This document shows, one piece after another, positions 23,253 through 35,500 of a stretch of 64,000 nt of DNA (the stretch's first letter is position 1; every line of letters starts with the position of its first letter). The position numbers were made by a program, and so were the translations under genes. The notes under the pieces were generated by a model. It was given only the letters and a program-made list of their open reading frames with translations, searched no databases and was not told where the DNA came from. Origin of the DNA: Cryptomeria japonica (Eukaryota; Streptophyta; Pinopsida; Cupressales; Cupressaceae); the NCBI RefSeq assembly GCF_030272615.1, contig NC_081413.1, forward strand, positions 336,142,302 through 336,206,301, in the 5' to 3' direction.

Positions 23253-26200
23253 ATGATGAAGAGGGAAGGTCCAAAGTTCAACAAAGACAACTTTAAAATA
23301 TGGAAGGACATAATGATGATATACATCAGAAGCATGGGTGCTCAACACTGGAGCTATTTTGAGAATGCTTATGTTATCCCTATCGGTACTCTCACCAATG
23401 ATCAAAACAGAGAGATTCAAGAGAATGGGCAAGTCATGGAAGCCCTAATTAGCAGTTTATCTGACATTGAGTTTATTGATGTTCAGGATAAAGAGAATCC
23501 CAAAGAAGTATGGGATGCCCTTGAGAATATCTATGGCGGTGATGAGCATGTGAAACAAGATAAGGAAGAAAGCCTTAGGGAAAAGTTTGAAGACATGCAG
23601 ATGGTTGAAGGAGAGACCACTCAATAATATGGAATAAGAATTAAAATTGTTGTTGGAGATATCAAGAGTGCAGGTGGTAAAATGGAAGATTCCACTGTTG
23701 TTAGCAAAGTTTTGAGATCCTTGTTACCGATCTATGCAATAAGGGTTGCTGCTATTCAAGAGTTGAGGTCTGTAGACAAGACAAAGGTATCCCTGGACTC
23801 CATCATTTCAAAGTTAACAACTTATGAGCTAAATAATTATGATGGCAGTATTCAGAAGACTGAATCAGCCTTCAGAGCATCTACTGCACCATATAGAAAA
23901 GGTAAAGAAGCTAGTACCAGTGGTGAACCAAGACAAAGTAGAGAAATGGATGATAAGGAGATCCTGATGGAGTTTGAAGCTCTTCTTGCCAAGAGACTTC
24001 CCAAGGGAATGGGTAAATACAGAGGTAAGATTCCTTTGAAATGCTTTTCTTGTAACTTGATAGGACACATTGTTGTAAACTGCCCTAATGGTGATAACAA
24101 GGACAAACAGGAGAGGTTCAAGAAGTTCAAAGGAGAAAATCAGAGAAACTATTTTGTAGCAATTGATGAAGGTGTCACTGATGAGGAATCAGAAGATGAA
24201 GAAAGCGAAGATATTGTGTTTGTAGCAGTCAAGGAAGATGTGTCAGACAAGAAGGCTCTTGGCTCCCACTTTGATAATTCCAATGAGTGGATTATTGACA
24301 GTGGCTATTCTCACCATATGACTGGTGACCAGAGTAAGTTTCTATCTTTGGAAGAGTATGATGGTGGTGTGGTTCATTTTGGAAATGATGCACCATGTAT
24401 GGTAAAAGGGAGAGGGTCCATCTCTCTAAATGGAAGAAGCAGTGCTGACAATGTGTATTGGGTAGAAGGTCTCAGACACAACCTTTTGAGTGTTGCTCAA
24501 CTAAATGATAATGGACTCACTCTGGAATTCATAAATGGAGTATGCAAAATCAAAGGAAAGAATGGTGAACTGATGGCTACTGGTATGCAGACCAAAGGTA
24601 ACCTATTTCAGCTAAATGCTAATGTCAGTACATGTCTAATGGCTAAGTTTGAAGATAGCTGGATATGGCATAGGAGACTCTGCCATGTAAACTTTGATAA
24701 TATTGTGAAGGCCAGTAAGATCAAGGCAGTTAGAGGATTGCCTATGCTGAGCAAACTGGTGAATCCTTTGTGCAAAGAGTTTCAACTGGGGAAAATGTCT
24801 TCCTCAACCTTCAAAGGTAAACCTTTCACTGCAAACAATTTACTTGATCTTGTGCATACTGATTTGTGTGGTCCTATGAAAACTAGGAGTGTGCAGGGTG
24901 ATAGGTATTTTATGATTCTTACTAATGATTGCTCAAGAATGATGTGGGTCAGATTCTTGAAGGACAAGTCTTAAGCCTTTGGAAAGTTCAAAGCCTTCAG
25001 AGCACTGGTAGAAAGAGAAAGCGGTAAGAGGATTAAGTGCCTGAGAACTGATCAAGGAGGAGAATTCACTTCCAATGAATTCAACAAGTACTGTGAAGAG
25101 AACGACATCAAGAGGAAATTGTCTGCCCCCCGTACTCCACAACATAATGGTCTAGTAGAGAGGAACAACCAGACTGTGGTTGAAGCAACTAGAACTATGT
25201 TGATCAAAGGGAAGGTTGCTCACACCTTTTGGAGAGAAGCGGTGAGCATTGCAGTCTACACAATGAATCGGGTACTCATAAAAAAGGGTAAGGATAAAAC
25301 ACCTTAAGTGTATTGGACCGGTAAGACACTAGTGGTAAGCTACTTTAGAGTGTTTGGTAGCAAATGTTATATCAAGAGGAGTGAACATCAGAGCAAGTTT
25401 GATGCTAAATGTGATGAGGGAATATTTCTAGGATATTCCACAAAGAGCAAAGCTCTCAAATGTTTCAACAATAGGACTCAGATAATTGTTGAAAGCATCA
25501 ATGTTAGAGTTGATGAAACCTCTGAGAAATCTGAGGAAACTGACAGTGAGCAAGTAGGAGATGAACCGGTTGTAACCTTCTGGGAATCGGTTGCAAAACA
25601 GCCTAGCACCAGTAACAGTGCTCCTACATCGGTAGATGCTGATGCTGATGAAGATGAGGATGAAGAAGAAAAGCAAGAGGAAACAACTAAGATCATTCCT
25701 AGGTATGTAAAACTGAATCATGATCCAAAGCAGATCATAGGAGACAAGGATGCAGGAATTCTTACAAGAAGAAAAGTCAAAGAAAACTCTTGCATGATCT
25801 CTGAATTCAAGCCTAAAACATTTAGAGAGGCACATAAAGATGAAAACTGGATCAAGGCAATGGAAGAGGAACTTGACCAGATAGAAAAGAATGGCACATG
25901 GTCTTTGGTACCCATACCGGAGCATAAAAATGTCATTGGCACCAAATGGATTTTTCAGAAATAAGCTGAATGAAGATGGCTTAGTGGTTAGAAACAAAGC
26001 CAGACTAGTGTGTAAAGGATATGCCCAAGAAGAAGGAGAAGACTATGGAGAAACCTTTGCTCCAGGAGCCAGATTGGAAGGATTTCGTATGCTTCTTGCA
26101 TATGCAGCATTCAAGGAATTCAAAGTATATCAAATGGATGTAAAATCTGCATTCCTGAATGGAATACTAGAAGAGGAGGTATATATAGAGCAACCAGATG

Positions 26201-27344
26201 GGTTTGCCCTATCAAAAGACAATGACATGGTGTGTAGGCTACATAAGGCCTTGTATGGACGAAAGAAGGCACTAGAGCATGGTATGAACATCTGCACTCC
26301 CATCTTGTGAAGATTGGATTTGAGAGAACAAGTGAGGATAGTAATATCTACCCAAAGTCAGAAGGAGATCAGATTCTAATCTGTGAGGTATTTGTTGATG
26401 ACATAATTTTTGGAGGAGATGACAAGATGAGTCATGACTTTGCAGATGAGATGAAAAAAGAATTTGAGATGTCACTTATAGGGGAGATTAAGTTCTTCAT
26501 TGGACTACAGATTCAATAAATGAAAGATGGAATCTTTATCACTCAGTCCAAATATGTCAAAGAGGTGTTGAAGACTTTTGGCATGGAAGACAACAAACCG
26601 GTTCGTACACCGATGGTGACCGGTTGTAAGTTATCAAAAGAGGATGACTCAGGGTTGGTAAATGAGAAGGAATTCCGATCAATGATTGGTAAATTGCACT
26701 ATGTAGTACATAGCAGACCAGACATTGCACATGCAGTGGGCATTACTGCACGGTTCCAGAAAATCCCAAGAGAATCCCACTTGGTAGCAGTCAAGCAAAT
26801 TCTGAGATATCTGAAGGGAACTATTGACTATGGATTATGGTATCCATACAGTAATGATTTCAACCTGAAAGTGTTTACAGATGTTGACTGGGCTGGTAAT
26901 GTGGACGACCGAAAGAGAACAACCGGTGGTGCATTCTTTCTTGGTGGCATACTAGTCTCATGGATGAGTAAGAAGCAGAGCTGTATCTCTTAGTCTACAG
27001 TAGAAGCAGAGTATGTTGCAGCATTTATGAACTGCACCTAGACAATCTAGATGAAACATGTATTAAATGGCTTCAAAGTTCCTGTATCTGAACCGGTAAG
27101 TATATTTTGTGACAACACAAGTGCGATTAACATCTCCAAGAATCCGGTTTTATATTCTAGAACCAAGCACTTTGAGCTTAAGTATCATTTCTTAAGGGAA
27201 AAGGTTCAGAACAAAGAAGTTGTACTAGAACATATTTCCAGTAAGGAGTAGTTAGCAGACATATTCACCAAGCCTCTACCGAAGGCTACCTTTACCTATT
27301 TGAGAGGTTAATTAGGGGTGTTGCCCCTTCAAGAGGTGAACTAA
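23253..27344 (+). pseudogene. Copia gag-pol polyprotein, broken
   Basis: Domain order is that of Copia. Gag starts at the ATG at 23253. The CCHC knuckle 'CFSCNLIGHIVVNC' is at 24042-24083. The protease 'WIIDSGYSHHMTG' keeps DSG but has Tyr for the usual Cys. The pre-integrase 'WHRRLCHVNF' and integrase 'HTDLCGP' follow, then 'PRTPQHNGLVERNNQ'. RT carries '[11 protein letters not shown]' and 'FVDDIIFGGDD'. RNase H carries 'FTDVDWAGN', 'EAEYVAA', 'FCDNTSAI' and 'LADIFTKPLP'. In-frame stops lie at about 23626, 24972, 25305, 26517, 26991, 27040, 27049, 27249 and 27309. A one-base shift occurs near 25958 and a compensating one near 26271. Most stops stand where Gln or Trp is expected. A normal element of this type encodes about 1,300-1,400 residues uninterrupted. 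It cannot make functional enzymes. Confidence 0.9.
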
Positions 27345-27587
27345 AGGTATGTGCTCCACATTTGTCAGGACTTACATCGATATATCTTTTTCAGGATTGG
27401 TGTGTTGAAGGATGCTACTCCTTAGGGGGAGCAGCATAGTAGAACATATATGTATATGCCTCCACTTTGGCATTGTTGTCAAAGGGGGAGAAGATGTGAA
27501 GCGGAGAAGCTATCTGCAGTGTTGGGGGAGAAGATGTGAAGCAGAGAGATATCTTTGTATATTGCCATCAATTCCAAAGGGGGAGAT
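27345..27587 (+). other. Copia 3' untranslated region and polypurine tract
   Basis: Non-coding tail between pol and the 3' LTR. The polypurine tract 'CCAAAGGGGGAGAT' (27574-27587) abuts the LTR. Two further tracts lie upstream near 27484 ('AAAGGGGGAGAAG') and 27525, as part of a 41-bp tandem duplication around 'GGGGGAGAAGATGTGAAGC'. Extra purine tracts could act as central or decoy plus-strand primers. Confidence 0.75.
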
Positions 27588-29723
27588 TGTTGGCATATGT
27601 GCAGAGTATGATGACATGATGATATTGTATGTTGTCATTGATGTCAATATGCTGAAGAGTGAACCAGTATATTGAAGTAAGCAACTTGTAAGAGAACCGA
27701 TATGATGTTGTGAACCGGTATATGTGAAAAAGTGAAGCGGTATGTCTGTCCAATTGAACCGGTATGCTGGAATGTGAACCGGTATATGGAATGTTTTGTA
27801 TCAAGGGGTGAATTCACAAAGCTGGTTCCCACTTTTGCCAACGAAGGAATTTGGCGAAAGTGGGAATTTCGGATTTGCCAGTGTTTGAGCGAACTACAAA
27901 TGTTCGCTCGGACTACCCCTAGGAGTCCGAGCGAACCAAACTGTTCAGTTGGGTTCGCTCGAACATCGAGTGGGTTCGCTCGAACATCAAACGTGCCAAA
28001 ATGAGCTCACTTGTTCGAGTGAATGGGGGTTCGCTCGAACCCCTTTTGGTTCGAGCGAACCCAATCCGATTGAACATGTGTTCGATCGAAACCCCAAAAT
28101 TGGAAGTTTCTCCCAAAAAATTTCAGAGTTCTGAAGAATTAATGACTTCGGAGCTCTGGTTCAGTACACGAATGAAATAATCTTCATAACCCAAAAATAT
28201 TAGATGGTAGTACTCGAAACAAGCTTTCCAACGGATATAATTTTGTTATATTTTGAATTTATTATGTTCTTGATTTTTTAATTTTATTAAAAGTTGGTTT
28301 TTAACCGAACATGAACTTCTCTGTTCAACGCATTGGGAAAAATAAGAAACTAATTCAATTTTTTTTTGAAAAATATCTATGCCCTTGGTATTGATGTCTT
28401 CTTTCTAACAAAAAAAAAAAAATTGAATTTCGATTTATATAGAACAAGTTATGTGTTCAAACGTAAACCTATGTTTGAATTATGACTAGTTGGACTTCAA
28501 AACTTTATAAAATGAAAAATATTGAACATATCACTATAAAACCAAATGCATACCCTGGATATTGATGTTACAAACCAAAATTCGAAAGAATTGAGTTTTT
28601 ATCATTTATAGAAAAAAAGTTATGCGTTACGGAAGGCACATCACTCTTAAAAAATGTAGTTTGTTGTAAAAAACTACTTTTCGAGGGAGATGGAAATTTT
28701 TTTAAAAAATCTTTCAAAAAAATTTGAAAAAAATGTATATAGAATCTACAAACAAAATGCTAGAAATCACTAATTTACATCATCTTCAAATTTTTAATAG
28801 TTTAAAAGTTATAGTTCTCGGAAGTTGAAGATTATTTTAAAAATGTACATCTCAGTGTCAAAAGTGGCAAAAAAGTGGGAACCATTATTGTGAGTTCACC
28901 CCAAGGTTTCATATGGTATGACTATTGGTTGGTAGTCTTAGCTTCAGGGTTTTCGGTTGAAGTATTCCAAGCCTGTGTGATTCAACCGATGACATCGTGT
29001 GATGAGTTAGCATTCTAATGAAGAACAGATTGTGTTTCCATGTCAGCCTTGTGTGCGTGAAGGATCTTGCATGAAGGAGATTGATCCTATCTACCTCGAG
29101 AATGTGTGAAGTCTCTGTAAATGGTGGAGAACGCATGATAGGTTATCAGCCTCCAAGAAGCAGTGAAGAACGAACGTTGGAGAACATTTTGAGATCTATT
29201 CAAGACTGTTCTAATCAATGCAATATGTTCAACGGTTAGGATTGAACTGACTAAATTGCTTAACCTAAATGTTTAGGGTTTAGGATTTATGCTACCGACC
29301 TATCTTTCCTATAAGGTCGATGTTGTCTTTCATGTTGAAGTTGTTGGCAAATGTTGTGTGTGTATCTAAGTGCAGAGATACGTGATTCTTGCCAGACCAG
29401 ACAAGAGAATAGATACCTGCAAAGTGTGATTGTAGAAGGAAGGAACTAAAGTGGATCTGCATTGGCATTTAAGTGCTGTTACCAGATTATTGTAATACCT
29501 GTTGACCTCTAACCACTTCAACAGTTGGAAAATCCCTTAACATGGTAGCTTTAACCGACTTGCTATAAAATCCTTTAACAAGGTGACTCAAAATCATTGA
29601 GTTCTTAAAATCCTCTAACAAGGTAACCTTTAACATGGTTTAACCCTTAACCGGGTATTTTAGCCATCCCTTAACAGGGCGATCCCTAGCAGATCGGTTC
29701 CTAACAGAACCTATTGTAAAGTC
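27588..29723 (+). repeat. Copia 3' LTR, interrupted and truncated
   Basis: It matches the 5' LTR from TGTTGGCATATG up to 'AACCTATTGTAAAGTC' at about 29723, then changes to unrelated sequence. The 5' LTR's last ~470 bp are missing. The continuity is broken at 27805-28902 by the TIR element. Scattered point differences between the two LTRs show this is not a recent insertion. Confidence 0.85.
27805..28902. mobile_element. 1.1-kb non-autonomous TIR DNA transposon
   Basis: It begins GGGGTGAATTCACAAAG and ends CTTTGTGAGTTCACCCC-like. About 36 terminal bases match the reverse complement of the other end, including 'TGGTTCCCACTTTT'. The uninterrupted 5' LTR reads TATCAAGGTTTC where this copy reads TATCAA-element-AAGG, giving a 2-bp (AA) or 3-bp (CAA) target duplication. 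There is no transposase-like frame. The left third contains nine copies of a GTTCGCTCGAAC-type motif; the rest is AT-rich with diverged ~172-bp internal repeats. Short TSDs suggest CACTA or PIF/Harbinger-type mobilisation, but the terminal sequence is not a standard match to either, so the superfamily is open. Confidence 0.85.
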
Positions 29724-30467
29724 ATGAAACCCTTGTTTTTGAGGGTTTGAAGTGGTAAATTATGGAATAGGGCCATTCCATTAGTGGAAATTCTACAAAT
29801 CAATAGAATGGAAGATTTTTGTGTGTACTTAGTGTCTCATATGTTTTCAAGAGAAAGCAAAGAAATTGGAGGCCATTATGGTGATACCCTAGCCTAATAT
29901 CCCTATGTATTAGTCTTGTTTTGCATTAGTAGACAAAGAGTTTAGTGGAAGGTTGAATTGAGGAGTGTTCCAATGGATGAAACTATTTGATTCAAACCAT
30001 TTAAAACATATATAGTGCCTTGGAGTAATAATTGGGAGTTGGGATCAAGAAACTTGACACTTGCTTTGTAAAGTGACCTAATCAAGCCTTGTAGCTGAAT
30101 TACCGGTCAATTATTGAGCCTTGTGTTCCAAGTAACCCTATTCACAAAGTTTATATGTTAAGATATGGCCAAATGGGTACTCAAAAATGTCTTCATCTTT
30201 GTTGAAGTTGTGCGTACATAAAGTTATGTTCCCAAAACCCATTTTGGAGGGCTATAAGGATTGAGGCCTAATTGTGGGGCATTCGCCATTGAATCAAGCC
30301 AAAGGTTTTGAACCAATATATGATTGAGTTTATTTTAATTTCCTAAGCCACAAGGGATGCAAACACCTATTGTTGGACTTGGGTTGAAGTCTTTCCTAAC
30401 AGATATGGGAAAAAAAGGCTTGGTTTAGAACACTAGAAAGGATATTTGAACAATTTGTGAGAAACCA
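29724..30467. other. Flanking DNA between Copia and Gypsy-1
   Basis: No coding content recognised. It starts 'TGAAACCC' exactly where the Copia 3' LTR is cut off and ends at the AACCA target site of Gypsy-1. Since Gypsy-1 inserted here, this stretch was once contiguous with 39560 onward. Together they could be one LTR (about 1.9 kb) of Gypsy-2, with its left end at about 29725. That is an inference, not shown directly. Confidence 0.35.
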
Positions 30468-32578
30468 TGTGACGTCCAAACATTTGGGAAAAAAACACAA
30501 CAACAATTTTTTTTAAATAACACTAAACTACTTGTGATCTATGTTCAATTAGATGTGATAACTCAATTAGTTTCACTAAAAGATATCCTAAGTGTCAATT
30601 TGAATGGGTCTCTAATGCGAGCGATAAATTATTTTAACTAGGAGGCTTAAAACTTTTCCCAAGCTCCTAAGCGATTTAATAATCAAATTAATTAAATCTA
30701 TGTAAGTGTTGAAAGCCATCCAATAATATTGAATATAGTTCCTAATAAATTATATTTAAATTACTTAACATTTATAATAATTTTCATTAACTAAAGATGA
30801 ATAAATTAATCCTATAAATCGACACAACCTTTATAATTAATTAATTCGCTCAATAAATTCTTCAATTTTAATTACATTAAGTGTTAATATTATTTCCTTA
30901 TAATATTTGAATAATTCCAAATCCGTTAAATTAATATTAATACAAATTCATTGTATTAGTATTAATTAATTGAGCAATAAATATAAAGTTCTAAAAATGA
31001 CATTATAATAATTAAACCATTAATAATGTTGCCTAGAAAATAAATCTCCCATAATTGATAACTAATTCCCCCTAAAAGATTTAAATAATTATTTACAATT
31101 AAATACCCTCATTAAGTTATAACTTCTTTTTAAATTTACATCTCACTAAGTCACTGAATTACAAATACAAACTCCTTTTTAATAAAATTTTACTCCCTTT
31201 CTATATATTCACAAATTATCCTCTTTCATAAATACATGACCTCTTAAGTTAAAATAACCACATTTAAGCATTATAAAATTAAACCACTTTGTTTGAAATG
31301 GGGTTTCCTCCCATTAACAATATTTTAAAATGTAAGTCTCGTTTATGAGTCAACCTTAATTTTTAAATTATATTTTTAACGAACTCTTTTTAGGGCTTTC
31401 CTTTTAATTTTATTTTTATCATACACAAATCTATCTATCTTTTTTTTTATCTATACCTAACCAAAGTTAGGGTTTCCATTCTATGTTTTCCTCTTTATTA
31501 TTTTTTTTTAACAGGGTTTCTAGAAATAGAAACTAAAAAAGGTGGTTGCAAGGTGGGTAAGTGCACCTAAACACCAAAAGTAAGGTTGTCTAAAAGTTCA
31601 ATTTCGTCCATATTGGAAAACCCACTTTTGAGGTGACTTGAAAGTCACATGTGAGTGGTCACATGGCTAAAAATGACCCTTATCCATAGGTATATCATAT
31701 GAGCCTTCGAAAGTGACCTAAACTCAACCCTAAGAGTTAGTTTGACCCCCCAAAAACCCATCTAAAGTTTCTCTACGGGTCAAACTTGATTTGACCATAC
31801 TATTGGCTCTCCCACCAAGTTATCTTTTGGGACCACAAAAAATTATTTGAAAATGCATTGGGTTGCACACTTTCCCTCCTAAGGACATGTCATTTTTCAA
31901 CTCACACACATCACAAGTGTCAAGTGACACCATAAAATACACATCACTAAAATACACTTGGCATGTCCTTTTTGGGAATAATAACATTAACAACTACAAA
32001 TATGAAATTACACTCAAGCATCACTATTACGAAATTAAATACATCACATACAAGGTATTGTCTCTCTAAATAGACAAACCTTGGCTTTACTAATTCACAT
32101 AAGTTTGGTCTTAGTTCTCTGTAAAATTCCATAGTCACATGGATTAATTTCCTGCACATCTCATTTCACACATTAGTAATCCAAAATCACATGCATATGT
32201 AAGTATATGAAAGGAAATACATATCAGACACATAACATCAATTTCACAACATCTCATCAATTGATCCAAATCAAAGAGAAATAGAGATAGTACCCAATTA
32301 ACATTTATCCTAGGAAATCCATATGAAATCAATTACTAAATTGCATCATCATAAGCATCATATAAATCAATTTCTCATAAAGACATGTATAAATGTATCA
32401 TATCATCATCACAATAAGTGCTGAAATCAACGTAAGATGGAATACATCATATCCCATGATATCAAATCACCTATCAAATAGTATCTTAATCCATAATGCA
32501 TCAAGATAGTATATCAAATAATAAGTCTGACATTAAAATCAAAGAAGTTCTATGACGGGCTCGGGGTAGGGCATCACA
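30468..32578 (-). repeat. Gypsy-1 3' LTR
   Basis: 2,111 bp, beginning TGTGACGTCC and ending GGGCATCACA on the plus strand. AT-rich, no internal ORF of note. The polypurine tract in element sense, AGAGGAGGAGGA (32579-32590 on the opposite strand), abuts its right edge. Confidence 0.9.
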
Positions 32579-32588
32579 TCCTCCTCCT

Positions 32589-35500
32589 CTAGGCATGAAC
32601 TTCCTCCTGGAGTTCATAAAAAAGATGGGGGTATTGAGATCTCATCTGTGTTGCGTCCTCCCATGATGTTGTAGCCTCATCATAACAATCCCACTGGACC
32701 CTAACCTGGTCTAGCTCTCAGCCTCAAAGAGTCAACATTCAGCGAGCCAAAATGCGAATGGGCTCGAAAGACAATTGCCTTTCCAACTCCACCTGCAAGG
32801 CATCCCAATCTATAATATGAGACTCATCATAAATATACTTCCTCAGTACAGACACATGAAACACATTGTGGATGCGTGACAGGCTAGGTGAAAAAGATAG
32901 ACGATACGCAATTGGTCCTATCCTCTCAAGGATCTCAAATGGTCCAAAAAAGCGAGATGTGAGCTTAGAACCCTTTCCATAACAGATTGGACTTTTATGC
33001 AGTCACACTCTCAAAAAGACTCTGTCTCCAACCATGTAGCTACGATCTATCCTCTTTGCATCTGCATACTTTTTCTGTCTATCATGTGTCTCTCTAAGCC
33101 ACTGTCTAATCAAATCCACCTGCTGCTCTATATCCCGAACTAACTCAAGACCAATAGATACTCTATCCTCAATATGATCCCAACTCAAAGGTATCCTACA
33201 AGGTCTGCCATACAGTGCTTGATAAGCTGGCATCCCCAAGGAAGTGTGACACTCATTATTATAGGCAAATTCTACCTCTTCCCATATAGATTGATGATCA
33301 ATGACATACATACAGAGCATATCCTCTAATACCTGGTTCACCCTCTCTGTCTGTCCATCCATTTTTTTATGATAGGTTGTGCTAAAGTTGATTTTGGTAC
33401 CCAATGTTGCCTGCAATGCCTTCCAAAAGGAAGAAGTAAAGAGGGAATCCTTGTCTGAAATGATCTTGCGTGGAATGCCATGAAGTCTGACAATATACCG
33501 CAAGAACACCTGTGCCACTGTTGGTGCTGTGAAAGTAGTTCGGATTGGTGAGAAGTGAGCTACTTTGGTCAACTTTTCAACTGACACCATGATGGCATCA
33601 TGACGGTGAGATGACATAGGGAGACCAATAATGAAATCCATCGAAATCGTATCCCGCTTCCACTCTGGTATAGCATGAGACTGGAGAAACCCACCTGGAT
33701 GGTGGTGATCCGCCTTAACTCTCTAGCACTCAAGGCATCAGATTACTAGTTCTACAATGAGTTGCCACATACCTGGCCAATGATACAATTGTCTCAAATC
33801 TGCATGCATCTTCTTAACCCCAGGATGTGCTACATAGGGAGCTCTATGAGCCTCTAACACAATGAAGTCACCCAATTTCCCAGAAGAAGGTACATAAATG
33901 CACCCTCTATGGCATAGTAGGCCATCAGACTCCAAAGAATAATCTACATATCTCCCTTTAAGGGTCTCTTGAGATCGCACTACCTGACACACCTCTAAAT
34001 ACCACTCATCCTCGGGCAAGTGGTGCAATATGCGATCTATCAAATTTGTATCTATAGACATGGAGTATATCTCATGACATCTCCTACTCAAGGCATCTGC
34101 AACTACGTTCTCTTTCCCCTTGATGTAGTGAACATCAAAATCATACTCACACAAGAACTCCATCCATCTTTTCTCAACGAGCATTAGGGTTAGGCTGAGT
34201 AAATATGTATTGCAAGCTCTGATGATCATAATGAAGCTCAAAAAGATGTCCTACAAGAAAGTGTCTCCATCTCACAAGTGCCTGCACCACTACTACAAGC
34301 TCAAGGTCATGAGTAGGGTAGTTAATCTCATGAGTCTTAAGTTTCCTAGACTCATATGTAATAGCTCGACAACCTTGCATAAGTACTACTCACAAACCAT
34401 CCAAGGAAGCATCTGCGCATACCACAAAATCGGCTAAGGGATCTGACACAACAAGAATAGGTGCGCTAGTAAGTGCCTTTTTGAGCTCCTGAAAGACCCT
34501 CTCACACTTTTTTGTCCACTCAAATTTCTTTCCCTTTCATCGAAGAGATGTGATAGGGTGTGCAACCCTAGAGAACCCCTCAACGAAGCATCTATAATAA
34601 CCTTCTAAACCCATGAAACTCTTGACCTCTGCCACACTAGTTGGTGCTGGCCAATCCATAATTGCTCTAATCTTGGATGGGTCAATTGAGATTCCATCTC
34701 CTGAAATGATGTCCCAGATATCGGACCTCTGAATGGAAGAAGGCACACTTAGACAAGCTACCATACAACTGATTCTCTCTCAAACATTGCAATACCTTCC
34801 GCAAGTTCTCTTCATGCTCTTCCTCATTCTGAGAATATATCAATATATCATCGAGGAACACTATCACGAATTTGTCAAGGAAGGTGCGAAATACATCATT
34901 CATGAGACTCATGAACACTGCTAGAGCATTCGTAAGGCTAAAAGGTACCACGGTGAACTCATAGTGGCCATACCTAGTTCAAAAAGTGGTTTTATGAATA
35001 TCACTCTCCACTATCCTCAACTAATGATATCCTGACTTCAAATCTATCTTTGAGAACACTTTGGCACCCTATAACTGATCAAATAATTCATTGATCTTGG
35101 GCAATGGATACCAGTTCTTAATGGTTACTTTTTTTAGTTGTCGGTAATCCATACATAATCGTAGGGATCTGTCCTTTTTCTTTATGAAGATGACTGGTGC
35201 GCCCTAAGGGGAGATGCTAGGATGAATGTGCCCTTTCTCTAACAGTTGCTCAAGTTGCATCTTGAGCTCATTAAGCTCATTACTAGTCATTATATATGGT
35301 GCTCTTGAAACTGGCTCAACTCCTGGTACAAGATCTATATGAAAATCAATCTCTCTACGAGGTGGCATACCAAGTAGCTTGGAAGGAAACACGTGTGCAA
35401 ATCCCTTAATAATAGGATGATCATCAAGTGAGGGTTCCTTCTCATCGTCTTCTTCTCTATAACTAATGGTGATGGAAAATAAATGACATCACTTTCACAT

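Larger units (their letters stand above)
21678..29723 (+). mobile_element. Copia LTR retrotransposon, dead, 3' LTR truncated
   Basis: The full Copia order is visible: 5' LTR (21678-23181), primer site, gag, CCHC knuckle, protease, integrase, RT, RNase H, polypurine tract and 3' LTR (27588-29723). The 3' LTR contains a 1,098-bp TIR transposon and stops about 470 bp short of its expected end. No TSD can therefore be tested. The coding region has at least eight in-frame stops and two compensating frameshifts. Cis-sequences are shared with the non-autonomous elements at 41-56 kb, which makes this family a plausible source of their enzymes. Confidence 0.9.

Noticed and set aside
25428-25997. 189-codon minus-strand frame over the Copia pol
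   Set aside because: It is the shadow of the plus-strand Copia coding sequence, which has recognised integrase and RT motifs.
27881-28092. CRISPR-like repeat array
   Set aside because: Motifs are irregularly spaced and in both orientations, without spacers, inside a eukaryotic transposon.
27838-28134. Repetitive Ser/Glu/Arg/Thr frames inside the TIR element
   Set aside because: They arise from the palindromic GTTCGCTCGAAC-type motif read in several frames and strands; not a protein.
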